From NCBI GenBank assembly GCA_031556725.1, contig JAVBSL010000009.1:62001-126000 (forward strand): a DNA stretch of 64,000 nucleotides. Direction: 5' to 3'. The translations under genes were made by a program, and so were the position numbers. The notes under the pieces are model-generated. The model saw only the letters and a program-made list of their open reading frames with translations. It had not been told where the DNA came from and did no database searches. This stretch comes from UBA935 sp031556725. Lineage in GTDB: Bacteria > Bacillota > Clostridia > Lachnospirales > Lachnospiraceae. Below are positions 9,555 through 18,257 of the stretch, one piece after another; position 1 is the stretch's first letter, and each line of letters begins with the position of its first letter.

Positions 9555-9941
9555 TTATTTGTCCTGTGTCATATTTACGCCGGCAATTCGGATATTCACA
9601 TCTGTCACTTCCAGACCGGTCATGCTTTGAATGGCTGTCTGCACCTTCGTTTGCACCTTCTGGCTAACTACCGGAATATTGAATCCGTAATCAACGATCA
9701 GAGCCATATCCACCTTTACCCGTTTACCGATAACCTCAACCTTTACGCCTTTAGCCAGGTTTTTCACACCTACCTTGCTCATTAATTCATTGGTAATATT
9801 TCCTGCCATTGCCGAAACTCCTTCAACCTCTGTAGCGGCCAAGCCGGCAATCATGGCAACAACATCATCGGCTATCTTTACCGTACCGATATTGTCATCC
9901 TCTTTTAATGTATATGTCTTTTCATCATATCCTTTATCCAT
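9555..9941 (-). CDS. Asp23/Gls24 family envelope stress protein (YqhY-like)
   Basis: The 128-residue protein matches the Asp23/Gls24 family: GTVKIADDVVAMIAGLAATEVEGV near its start, then VKVEVIGKRVKVDMALIVDYG and a C-terminal VNIRIAGV strand. The Bacillus orthologue YqhY occupies the same position before nusB and has been linked to control of acetyl-CoA carboxylase; that role is known for the relative, not visible here. It is the first gene of the xse-isp-dxs-arg-rec operon. Confidence 0.9.
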   Translation of the reverse strand: MDKGYDEKTYTLKEDDNIGTVKIADDVVAMIAGLAATEVEGVSAMAGNITNELMSKVGVKNLAKGVKVEVIGKRVKVDMALIVDYGFNIPVVSQKVQTKVQTAIQSMTGLEVTDVNIRIAGVNMTQDK

Positions 9942-10014
9942 AGCTGCACCTCTTTCAAATTATCATCATTTCTACCTAATAATACCAAAATTTAATTCAT
10001 TTGCATAGTCCCAA

Positions 10015-11340
10015 TCATAGCCAAAAGCTAAGGCTTAACTGTTCTTCCATATCGGCATACTTAATTACGCCATCCGCACTGTTCAGGTAACGGAATATTT
10101 TTTGCTGCTGAATCAAATAGTCAAGCATCTCCTTATAAACCTCCAAAGATGCACATTTCAAAGTAATGTATTGGCTGCCTTTTTCGTATTCTCTTTCAAA
10201 TAACGCTTGCAATTTATCTTCATCTACCTGGGTAAAATACATACCCTCCCTAATATAATAATTGTCCTGTACCGCTGTACATTCCGGAAGCGGTACGATT
10301 GCTTCAATGGTGTGGGTTTTACGCAGCTGCTCTGTGGTTACACATAAATAATCATAATTAATCGGGGGAATACTGCCTGCCCAGACATTACCACTTCCTT
10401 CACCCCCGGCATTTCCTTCTTCGATCTGATAGGATGCATCTCCCCAGGTGGTGTCCACATGATAGTAGTCACCATCCAGCATTACAACATTCCAAGCATG
10501 TCCTTCTCCGCCGGAAACTCTTCCCATCGCCAAAGTTACCGGTATTCCTGCTTTTTGCAGCAGATACTGGGTGGCTTTGGCATATCCCTGGCACACCGAA
10601 CGGCCGCTTAAAAATACTGAGCAAATATTCTGATTATCTTCTACCTTGGCATCATATTCAGTGTTACTGATCAGGAACTCGTAAATATATTTTACTTTTC
10701 CGTATTCATCAAGGCCGGCCGGCATATTTGCCAGGCAGGTAGTGACGTATCTGTCAATCTGTTGCTGGCGTTCCTGCATTTCCTGCATCCCCACGCTGTA
10801 CGTTGCCGTAAAGGTTATCTTCTTGGTCACTTCTTCCAAAGAATATCTGGTATACCGGTATCCTACCACATAAAAGATTTCCGGATGATCATTCAAAACA
10901 CATTGAAATACCTTTTCAATGGTTTGAGGCTGGATACTGGAAACAGTAATTCCGGAACTATATTCCTGCATAATTTTAACCAGTTCCACATACAGCCGCT
11001 GCTCTTCCGCTGTCAGGTGATCGTAATGGTACAGTCCCTTCTGGGCCGCCATCATCGCCGTTATCGTATCCTCATTCAGATTGATCCGTTCCCTGGCGGC
11101 AGTATCTTCCGCCGTCATATCCTCCGGGCTTATGATATCATCCGTTATTTCTTCTATCACATATTCCGTTTGAAGGTCGGATGGCATTGGTTCCACTACA
11201 GATATTTCCTCTGTTTTCTCTGCTGGTATTACCGTTTCCTGTTTTGTTTTGCTGCTCGATTGACAGCCTGATACAGTGATTAGCATTGTACCTAACAAAA
11301 CAAGCAATATTTTTGCTGGCAAAATTTTTGCTTTTTTCAT
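10015..11340 (-). CDS. Lipoprotein with transglutaminase-like domain
   Basis: A lipoprotein signal peptide (TMLITVSGC, cysteine near residue 26) is followed by a low-complexity Thr/Glu linker and a transglutaminase-like cysteine peptidase domain around residues 220-310. The likely catalytic triad is Cys in GRSVCQGYA, His in GGEGHAWNVV and Asp in YYHVDTTWGD. It is probably anchored outside the membrane, acting on cell-wall or protein substrates; the substrate is unknown. The ATG directly abuts the prfC stop codon (TAAATG), so it is translated from the prfC mRNA. It is not part of the conserved spoIIIA-asp23 neighbourhood. Confidence 0.85.
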   Translation of the reverse strand: MKKAKILPAKILLVLLGTMLITVSGCQSSSKTKQETVIPAEKTEEISVVEPMPSDLQTEYVIEEITDDIISPEDMTAEDTAARERINLNEDTITAMMAAQKGLYHYDHLTAEEQRLYVELVKIMQEYSSGITVSSIQPQTIEKVFQCVLNDHPEIFYVVGYRYTRYSLEEVTKKITFTATYSVGMQEMQERQQQIDRYVTTCLANMPAGLDEYGKVKYIYEFLISNTEYDAKVEDNQNICSVFLSGRSVCQGYAKATQYLLQKAGIPVTLAMGRVSGGEGHAWNVVMLDGDYYHVDTTWGDASYQIEEGNAGGEGSGNVWAGSIPPINYDYLCVTTEQLRKTHTIEAIVPLPECTAVQDNYYIREGMYFTQVDEDKLQALFEREYEKGSQYITLKCASLEVYKEMLDYLIQQQKIFRYLNSADGVIKYADMEEQLSLSFWL

Positions 11341-12933
11341 TTAATCACGTCCAAACTCTGAAAGTATAAGTTCCTTATTTCTGTCTAAAGTCATACCCAC
11401 GCTCCATGCATTTACAAAAAGCAAAAGCGGATTCCCTTTTAAATCTTTTATTTTCTTCATATCCGAAGTTCCGATTATCTTGTTTAGATCAATCTCTTTG
11501 TTTTCAATCCAGCGAATATGCTCATATGGCAGATTCTCTAACTTTATTTCTACGTTATATTCATTTTCCAAACGGTATTTTAAAACATCAAACTGTAATA
11601 CTCCTACAACACCCACAATAATTTCTTCCATACCGGTGTTAAATTCCTGAAAAATCTGAATCGCACCCTCCTGGGCAATCTGGGTAATCCCTTTGACAAA
11701 CTGCTTCCGCTTCATGGTATCAGTCTGTCTGACCCTGGCAAAGTGCTCCGGTGCAAAAGTCGGAATCCCCTCATAACGAAATTCATCCCTGGGCATACAA
11801 AGAGTATCTCCAATAGCAAAAATCCCCGGATCGAAAACACCGATAATATCTCCCGCATAGGCTTCGTCCAATATCTTTCTTTCACTGGCCATAATCTGTT
11901 GTGGCTGTGACAGCCGCAAGTTCCGGCCTCCCTGCACATGTTTCACTTCCATACTGGCTTCATATTTGCCGGAACAAATACGCATAAAGGCAATCCTGTC
12001 ACGGTGTGCTTTATTCATATTGGCCTGGATTTTAAAAACAAAAGCGGAAAATTCGTTATCCGCAGGTTCTATCAATCCTGTATCGGCTCTTCTTGGCAAT
12101 GGTGTGGTGGTCATCTGTAAAAAATATTGCAGAAAAATCTCAACACCAAAGTTGGTTAAGGCTGAACCAAAAAATACCGGTGTTAAAATCCCCGCCTGCA
12201 CTTCTTCCAAATCAAACTCTGCACTGGCACCATTCAAGAGCTCGATTTCATCCAGCAAATTATTCTTATATTCTTCCCCCACTTTAGCAGTCAGCTTGTC
12301 CGCATCAGCAATGGCAATTTCCTCATGCACCCCTTCTTTGGTTCCTTTTTCCGTATCGGAATAAGTAATGACACATTCTTTTTGCCGGTCATAGATTCCT
12401 TTGAAATTCTTCCCCGAACCGAGGGGCCAGTTAACCGGACAGGTTGCTATCCCCAACTCTTTTTCAATTTCATCTAATAATGCAAAAGTATCACCCGCAT
12501 CCCGGTCCAGCTTATTTATAAAAGTAAAAATCGGAATCTTACGCATCACGCAGACCTTGAACAGCTTTCTGGTCTGGGCTTCCACACCCTTGGAAGCATC
12601 GATTACCATAACCGCTGAATCTGCCGCCATCAGGGTTCGGTAAGTATCCTCCGAGAAATCCTGATGTCCGGGAGTATCCAGTATATTAATACAAAAATCA
12701 TCATATTCAAACTGTAACACCGAAGAGGTTACCGAAATACCTCTCTCTTTCTCTATTTCCATCCAGTCAGACACTGCATGCTTTGCCGTAGCCTTTCCCT
12801 TTACACTTCCGGCCTGATTAATTGCTCCTCCATATAATAAGAACTTCTCCGTCAGGGTCGTTTTCCCCGCATCCGGATGGGATATAATTGCAAAGGTTCT
12901 TCTTCTGTTAATTTCTTTCGTGTTGGCGTTCAC
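11341..12933 (-). CDS. prfC: Peptide chain release factor 3
   Basis: RF3 is the GTPase that removes RF1/RF2 from the ribosome after termination. It shows G1 SHPDAGKTTLTEKFLLYGG, G3 DTPGHQDFSEDTYRTL and G4 NKLDRDA, then EF-G-like domains to residue 530, the normal length. The start is GTG at 12933 with AGGAGG upstream. Together with deoB it interrupts the usual spoIIIAH-asp23 order. Confidence 0.97.
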   Translation of the reverse strand: MNANTKEINRRRTFAIISHPDAGKTTLTEKFLLYGGAINQAGSVKGKATAKHAVSDWMEIEKERGISVTSSVLQFEYDDFCINILDTPGHQDFSEDTYRTLMAADSAVMVIDASKGVEAQTRKLFKVCVMRKIPIFTFINKLDRDAGDTFALLDEIEKELGIATCPVNWPLGSGKNFKGIYDRQKECVITYSDTEKGTKEGVHEEIAIADADKLTAKVGEEYKNNLLDEIELLNGASAEFDLEEVQAGILTPVFFGSALTNFGVEIFLQYFLQMTTTPLPRRADTGLIEPADNEFSAFVFKIQANMNKAHRDRIAFMRICSGKYEASMEVKHVQGGRNLRLSQPQQIMASERKILDEAYAGDIIGVFDPGIFAIGDTLCMPRDEFRYEGIPTFAPEHFARVRQTDTMKRKQFVKGITQIAQEGAIQIFQEFNTGMEEIIVGVVGVLQFDVLKYRLENEYNVEIKLENLPYEHIRWIENKEIDLNKIIGTSDMKKIKDLKGNPLLLFVNAWSVGMTLDRNKELILSEFGRD

Positions 12934-12951
12934 GTATGTTTCCTCCTGCCA

Positions 12952-14106
12952 CTATTTTAATAATGATTCGCCGGCAATTCGATCTTGTATTCCAAAATAA
13001 TCCAATACGGTTGCCCCGATATCCGCAAACGTTTCTCTGGTACCGTAATTGCCTTTAATCACTGTTTGTCCGCACATAATCAGCGGTGTATATTCCCTGG
13101 AATGATCGGTTGAAGCCAAATACCCCGGATCACAGCCATGATCTGCGGTAATAAGCAGCAAATCCTCCTCCCTGAGTCCTTTGACTATAGAAGGCAATCG
13201 CTCGTCAAAATAGGAAAGTGCCTGAGCATATCCGTCAATATCATTCCGATGCCCATAGAGCATATCATAATCCACCAGATTAATAAAGCATAATCCTTCA
13301 AAATCCTGCTCCAGATATTCTACGATTTTCTCAATGCCTTCTTCATTGCTTTTGGTATAAATATAGGATGTAATCCCTTTTCCGGCAAAAATATCCCGTA
13401 TTTTCCCCACCCCGATTACTTCCTTGCGGTTGGCCTCTAAGGCATCCAACATGGTTCTTCCCTGAGGCTCTAACGAATAATCATGGCGGCCGGAAGTCCG
13501 CTTATATTCACCTCTTTTTCCCGCAAACGGCCGGGCTATCACTCTGCCCACGCCATGCTTACCGGTAAGAAGGCTTCGGGCCATCTCACAATACCGATAC
13601 AATTCTTCTACCGGCACGACATCCTCATGGGCTGCAATTTGAAAGACACTGTCCGCCGAAGTGTAGATAATCAGTTTGCCCGTTTCCACATGTTCATCGC
13701 CATAATCCTTGATCACTTCCGTTCCCGAATAAGGCTTATTACAAATATAACCTCTGCCGGTTTGCTTACAAAAAGCATCTAATATTTCGGACGGAAAGCC
13801 ATCCGGATAAGTAGGCAGGGGGTTTTTAGAAATGATTCCCGCTATTTCCCAGTGTCCGATAGTAGTATCTTTTCCCTTGGAAGCTTCTTTCATACGTGCA
13901 AACGCTGCCTGGGGATTCTGCACACCCTGGGCAAAATCAACTCCGTCAATATTAAAAAGTCCCAGTTCTTTCATATTAGGCATATGGAAATGAGGACTAC
14001 GGGATGCGGAGCGTAATGTATTTGTTCCCAAATCACCATACTCTCCGGCATCCTCCATAGCCCCGATCCCCACACTGTCAAGTACTATTAAAAAAATACG
14101 TTTCAT
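12952..14106 (-). CDS. deoB: Phosphopentomutase
   Basis: DeoB interconverts (deoxy)ribose 1-phosphate and 5-phosphate in nucleoside salvage. It belongs to the alkaline-phosphatase-like metalloenzymes: metal site residues appear in IVLDSVGIGAMEDAGEYGD, TTIGHWEI (the nucleophile region), VDYDMLYGHRND and LLITADHGCDP. Length (384) is normal. It lies 18 bp upstream of prfC on the same strand, so these two and the lipoprotein probably form one transcript. Confidence 0.97.
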   Translation of the reverse strand: MKRIFLIVLDSVGIGAMEDAGEYGDLGTNTLRSASRSPHFHMPNMKELGLFNIDGVDFAQGVQNPQAAFARMKEASKGKDTTIGHWEIAGIISKNPLPTYPDGFPSEILDAFCKQTGRGYICNKPYSGTEVIKDYGDEHVETGKLIIYTSADSVFQIAAHEDVVPVEELYRYCEMARSLLTGKHGVGRVIARPFAGKRGEYKRTSGRHDYSLEPQGRTMLDALEANRKEVIGVGKIRDIFAGKGITSYIYTKSNEEGIEKIVEYLEQDFEGLCFINLVDYDMLYGHRNDIDGYAQALSYFDERLPSIVKGLREEDLLLITADHGCDPGYLASTDHSREYTPLIMCGQTVIKGNYGTRETFADIGATVLDYFGIQDRIAGESLLK

Positions 14107-14189
14107 AGAGTCTTCCTCTCTTTATCTAAAGTTATCCTAAGAATGACAATTTAGTATATCACATTTCTTTTCAAATGGCACTTATTTTG

Positions 14190-14858
14190 TTAATTGGAAA
14201 CCGTACTGATAATGATCGCTTCCGGTGCAACTCCGGTCTTACGAATAACAATATCTTCGATTTGTGCACGCTGTGCTTCGGTCAGTTCCGCCGTGTTTAC
14301 CACGATATCCACAGTGGTATCGGTGATACTTACAACTACATCTTTGAACCCTTTTGCTTCCAGCAGGATTTCGGCGGCAGTTTCTTTTTCGGCAATATCG
14401 GTAATAGCAATCATATTATTTACCGCTTCCTGCTTTTGTTCCTCACTGATATTCACATTATTGATAATCTCCAACAGCGTTTCTTTACTTTTGGCACGTG
14501 TCTGCTCTTTCATCAGCTTGGCACCGGAAAGCACGCCCATTCCCGAGGCGGGAGCCGCTACGGTTTCGTCAATGCTCTCGGCCATATTTTCATCCATGAA
14601 ATCTTCTGCAATTACAACATCGGAATCCAGACTGTTAATATCTCCATATGTATACTGCGCAATATCCTCGTCGGATATTTCAAACATTGCCGCTACTTCG
14701 GTAGATTCTGCGGCATTATCTGCAACTGCATCACTGGAAACCGTCATAATCTCTTCATCTGTAATTTTGTTACCTGCGAAATTCAAGTATCCCGCCACGG
14801 CAATCATTATGGCAAGTGCCGTAATCATAATTTGATTCTTCTTAACCATATTTTTCAA
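14190..14858 (-). CDS. spoIIIAH: Stage III sporulation protein AH
   Basis: SpoIIIAH sits in the mother-cell membrane and binds forespore SpoIIQ, forming part of the feeding-tube channel. It has one N-terminal membrane segment (IMITALAIMIAVAGYLNF), a variable linker, and a C-terminal YscJ/FliF-like ring-building domain (residues 140-222). The start is TTG at 14858 with AGGGG eight bases upstream. It is the last gene of the spoIIIA operon. Confidence 0.93.
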   Translation of the reverse strand: MKNMVKKNQIMITALAIMIAVAGYLNFAGNKITDEEIMTVSSDAVADNAAESTEVAAMFEISDEDIAQYTYGDINSLDSDVVIAEDFMDENMAESIDETVAAPASGMGVLSGAKLMKEQTRAKSKETLLEIINNVNISEEQKQEAVNNMIAITDIAEKETAAEILLEAKGFKDVVVSITDTTVDIVVNTAELTEAQRAQIEDIVIRKTGVAPEAIIISTVSN

Positions 14859-14878
14859 TTTTTTATCCCCTTTTCTTA

Positions 14879-15502
14879 TTATGATATCATTTTTACTATT
14901 TTAATTTTATGTTCGTCTATACCAAATAATGCCACAATTGCTTCGGTAATATTCTGAATTATTTTTATGTTCCCGCCGCCCTGAGCAGCTACTACCACTC
15001 CTTCGATTGTCGGCCGGATGGTTTTCTTTACAAAAGGCACCATATTTCCGTTATCATCCGCTACCAGAACGGTTTCCTGACCCATATCCAGATCGCTGGT
15101 ATTCCGGCTTCCGCCGGCAGCATCGACCTCCGTCATACTGGCTCGTTTAGATGGCGTATCCTTTTCAACCAATACTTCTGCGGAAGTACTTAACGTAATC
15201 ATTGCCTTTACTTTACCGGCTCCTTCCATAACAGAAAGGACATCTTCCAGTTTACGTTCCAGATAAGACGCGTATGCATCCAAGTCCACTTCTTCATTTA
15301 TATTATCTTCCGATAAATTCAGAATACCACTATTGCTGTCCGATATTTGGGACTCTCTCCCTTCTGCTGTATTTTTTTTACTTTCGCCGGGAGAAGCAGG
15401 CCAGGCAATTACCAATAATAATACACCGACTAAAATCATTATTACATAATTGTCCTTTTTCATTTTTCCTCCCTTCCAAATTTTTTTCATCTTTTCAATC
15501 AT
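14879..15502 (-). CDS. spoIIIAG: Stage III sporulation protein AG
   Basis: SpoIIIAG forms a large ring in the mother-cell membrane of the SpoIIIA-SpoIIQ complex. One membrane helix (YVIMILVGVLLLVIAW) is followed by a linker and a ring-building motif domain (DLDAYASYLERKLEDVLS onward). I take the ATG at 15502, overlapping spoIIIAF by 8 bp, because a short amphipathic stretch before the helix is usual. ATG at 15463 with a strong GGGAGG is an alternative start. Length is about 207 residues. Confidence 0.9.
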   Translation of the reverse strand: MIEKMKKIWKGGKMKKDNYVIMILVGVLLLVIAWPASPGESKKNTAEGRESQISDSNSGILNLSEDNINEEVDLDAYASYLERKLEDVLSVMEGAGKVKAMITLSTSAEVLVEKDTPSKRASMTEVDAAGGSRNTSDLDMGQETVLVADDNGNMVPFVKKTIRPTIEGVVVAAQGGGNIKIIQNITEAIVALFGIDEHKIKIVKMIS

Positions 15503-16049
15503 TCGCGGCCACCTCCAAATACTCCTCCTCAATCCCCAGCTTCTTGCAGAACAGCTCCTTTAGTTCTAACAGTTCCTCTTTCTCCTCTGGTTTATTCTCC
15601 TGTCTTTGATCTAATTTAATCTCCTGGATATTTATTGATGTTGCTTGTTTTTCACTTAAGATAACATATATTATTTTATCAATTATTATGTCATCAATCA
15701 TATATCCTTTTTCAGCCGCGATATTGTTTAATCTTGATTTAATTTCATCTTTTGTTCCCTTTTCTATTCTATCATCATTGGAAAGACTCCACATATCCGT
15801 TGATTGCATTTCCACCGACTGTCTTTCTATAATCTGCTGAAAGGCGGCTATCTGCTGTTCTATTTCTGCTTTTTCCGTTCCTGTTATGACTGCCTTCAAA
15901 GGAATCAAGAATTGGGCCAGCACCATGATGCCGATTAAAACCTTAACATACTTTTGATAAGAGCTGCCCGGCATAAAGTGCAGAATACTTTCCGCGCAGA
16001 TCAAAAAGATACCGGTTCGTTTCATAAACTCCAAAAATGTATATCCCAC
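15495..16049 (-). CDS. spoIIIAF: Stage III sporulation protein AF
   Basis: This 184-residue protein has two N-terminal membrane helices (GIFLICAESILHFM and YVKVLIGIMVLAQFLIPL) and a C-terminal alpha-beta domain of the SpoIIIAF type, ending in an acidic tail. It is part of the mother-cell channel complex; its exact role is not settled. The start is GTG at 16049 with GAGGAGG upstream. Confidence 0.9.
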   Translation of the reverse strand: MGYTFLEFMKRTGIFLICAESILHFMPGSSYQKYVKVLIGIMVLAQFLIPLKAVITGTEKAEIEQQIAAFQQIIERQSVEMQSTDMWSLSNDDRIEKGTKDEIKSRLNNIAAEKGYMIDDIIIDKIIYVILSEKQATSINIQEIKLDQRQENKPEEKEELLELKELFCKKLGIEEEYLEVAAND

Positions 16050-16063
16050 TCTGCCTCCTCACT

Positions 16064-17107
16064 CTACCGGACCGTGTACGCAGCAATCGCAATTAATATA
16101 AAAAATAATGCCACCGCAGTAAAAACCGTCCGCAATAACAGTAATCCGGCATCTCCCACCCGGTCGGTACAATGTGCAATCCGTTTATCACTGATAATTC
16201 CGGTCAGAGCCGCGCTGACTTTAATCATTCCGGCCACAGCCAGAATCTGAAAAAGCGGAACCGCACATACACACACCAGTAAAATTAAAAATAAAATTCC
16301 AATACTGTTTTTCAACAATACCGCCGATCCCACCACCATTTCCGTAACACCTTCTGCCAGATTGCCGATTCCCGGAATGGCCCCCACTATCTTTTGAAAA
16401 GCAGAGGCTTTGACACCATCTATAGCGGGTGTTATTATTGATTGTACAAAGCCGATTCCCGTTACCATTCCCAAAGCCGCCTTCAATGTAAAGGCAATTG
16501 CCTTTTTCATTAGATCTAACAGCAACGTCAGCCGTTCCTCTGTCCATATTCCGTTAATCAAAGCCAGGATCACATAACAATAGATAATGGGCATCAAGGC
16601 CGCAAGCAGGAAGCTCTGCACACAATAGGCTACTACCAGGACCACCTGATATCCGGCCGTTGCCGTAGTAATCCCCACCGCCGCCCCGACGGTCATAAAA
16701 TAAGTGGGAATCAGAAGTTTCACAAATAAAACAATATTTTGAATGGTTTCTACGGCCACATCAGCCACATAAAGGAAAGCTCTGGTTAAAATTGCCATCA
16801 AAAACAGATACAAAAAATAAAAACCCACTTGGGAAATTTGCTGTCCGGCAAAAATATCCGAAAAGTTGGAAAAGATTGCCGACAGGATTCCCAGGATAAT
16901 AATTGCTATCAGCAGAGATTTCAGCCCGCCAATCTCACCGCTTATATTTCCTGCCGCCTGTCCTAACAGATCCTTAACCGCTTCCCAAACTTGTCCGCTC
17001 ATGATCAATGCCAGGGTTTGTTCCAAATCGATATGATATCCGGGAAATAGCTTATCTAACCCCTGTTTAACAGACTGTAAATCGTATAGATTATCCTGAC
17101 CCGCCAT
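16064..17107 (-). CDS. spoIIIAE: Stage III sporulation protein AE, lacking the N-terminal signal segment
   Basis: SpoIIIAE is the polytopic membrane component of the SpoIIIA complex. At least six hydrophobic segments follow residue 60, and the conserved AIPGIGNLAEGVTEMVVG stretch is present. At 347 residues it is about 50 shorter than the Bacillus protein. The start (MAGQDNLYDLQSVK) has a clear GAGGAG site, and an in-frame TAG lies just upstream, so no signal peptide can be added. The N-terminal part resembles the extracytoplasmic portion of homologues without its leader. Confidence 0.9.
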   Translation of the reverse strand: MAGQDNLYDLQSVKQGLDKLFPGYHIDLEQTLALIMSGQVWEAVKDLLGQAAGNISGEIGGLKSLLIAIIILGILSAIFSNFSDIFAGQQISQVGFYFLYLFLMAILTRAFLYVADVAVETIQNIVLFVKLLIPTYFMTVGAAVGITTATAGYQVVLVVAYCVQSFLLAALMPIIYCYVILALINGIWTEERLTLLLDLMKKAIAFTLKAALGMVTGIGFVQSIITPAIDGVKASAFQKIVGAIPGIGNLAEGVTEMVVGSAVLLKNSIGILFLILLVCVCAVPLFQILAVAGMIKVSAALTGIISDKRIAHCTDRVGDAGLLLLRTVFTAVALFFILIAIAAYTVR

Positions 17108-17128
17108 TTCATCTCCTCGCTACATTGC

Positions 17129-17515
17129 TTATATCGCAATTTCATTAATATTTTCAATGATTGCCAGTAAAATCGGCATACCGGCAATCAGTACCGATAA
17201 TTTTCCAAAAACCTCGATCTGTCCCGCAATGGCACCATAGCCCGCATCTTTGCAGATTGCTGCGCAAAACTCACAAACATAAGTGATCCCTACCACTTTC
17301 AGCAGAATTTTAAAATAAGAATTATTTAAATCGATATAATTTTGAAAAAGGGACATATTACCCAATACATCCGAAAGCTTATTCATGGCAAATCCAAATA
17401 TTACCAAACATACTGCAAAGCCTATGTAAAAACCGTACTCCTGCTTTTGTGACTTAAATTGCAAAGCCAGCAGAACGCCTGCCACTCCCAGTATCCCGAT
17501 TTTAATAATTTCCAT
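17129..17515 (-). CDS. spoIIIAD: Stage III sporulation protein AD
   Basis: A 128-residue, very hydrophobic protein with about four membrane helices, matching SpoIIIAD/AC-like holin-type proteins of the channel complex. It lies 14 bp after spoIIIAC and 21 bp before spoIIIAE, in the invariant operon order. Assignment rests on size, hydropathy, the EFCAAICKDAGYGAIAGQIE segment and position. Confidence 0.92.
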   Translation of the reverse strand: MEIIKIGILGVAGVLLALQFKSQKQEYGFYIGFAVCLVIFGFAMNKLSDVLGNMSLFQNYIDLNNSYFKILLKVVGITYVCEFCAAICKDAGYGAIAGQIEVFGKLSVLIAGMPILLAIIENINEIAI

Positions 17516-17529
17516 CGCTGCTCCCTACT

Positions 17530-17724
17530 CTATAATTCAAATAAATTTTGGATCATGACAAATAAGTCATAAATATATGGCAGAATCCATGTTAGTACCA
17601 GGATCAGACCCGCCAGACTGATCAAAAAAGCATGTTCTTCCCGGCCGCTGTGCTTCAATATCTGGCTAAGTATGGTAATTAAGATACCCACTGCCGCTAT
17701 TTTAAAAATAAGACTGATTGCCAT
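17530..17724 (-). CDS. spoIIIAC: Stage III sporulation protein AC
   Basis: The ATG at 17724 gives 64 residues with two membrane helices and the family pattern KIAAVGILITILSQILKHSG, matching the 68-residue Bacillus protein. A near-perfect TTGGAGG ribosome site decides this start. A longer frame upstream would overlap spoIIIAB and is not supported. Confidence 0.92.
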   Translation of the reverse strand: MAISLIFKIAAVGILITILSQILKHSGREEHAFLISLAGLILVLTWILPYIYDLFVMIQNLFEL

Positions 17725-17738
17725 TTTGTTCCTCCAAA

Positions 17739-18257
17739 CTAAAATAAAATTATGACTGCCATGATGCCGCTCATTACGCCCATGCACATAACTACTCTAT
17801 TCTTACTTTTTAATTCTGTTTCCACTTCCTTAATATAACGCGAAGCATCTTCAATATACCGTTCCATCCCCTCTGCCTGTCCTTTTCCATCCCGAAATCC
17901 CAGACTACCCGGAAATCCTCTTAAGATTTCCTTTTCGTTCTTTTTCAGGGGAAGCTTTTTCATACATTCAGAGATATGCTTTTCCCATATTTCCTCAAAA
18001 GAACATCCGTTATTTTTACTGATTTCCAGATATATCTCTGCAAATGCTTTACCTAAGGGCTGCGGTATCCGCTGACTTAGCCGATTACAAATCTCCGGCA
18101 GTGCTGCTTTCGCATATATTACTTCGTTTTGAAAAAACTCATAAATCTGCTTGATATACTTTAGATATTCCAGACGTTCCTTTTGCTCCCGGCAATAAGA
18201 CCATGCCGTTCCGCTTGTTCCAATTATCAGTAATACGATTCCTGCCATTCGAAGCAT
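17739..18257 (-). CDS. spoIIIAB: Stage III sporulation protein AB
   Basis: The 172-residue protein has an N-terminal hydrophobic helix (MAGIVLLIIGTSGTAWSY), a cytoplasmic-type helical domain distantly like type II secretion GspF, and a C-terminal membrane helix (MCMGVMSGIMAVIILF). It is thought to anchor the SpoIIIAA ATPase. It overlaps spoIIIAA by about 31 bp, implying coupled translation. Confidence 0.9.
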   Translation of the reverse strand: MLRMAGIVLLIIGTSGTAWSYCREQKERLEYLKYIKQIYEFFQNEVIYAKAALPEICNRLSQRIPQPLGKAFAEIYLEISKNNGCSFEEIWEKHISECMKKLPLKKNEKEILRGFPGSLGFRDGKGQAEGMERYIEDASRYIKEVETELKSKNRVVMCMGVMSGIMAVIILF

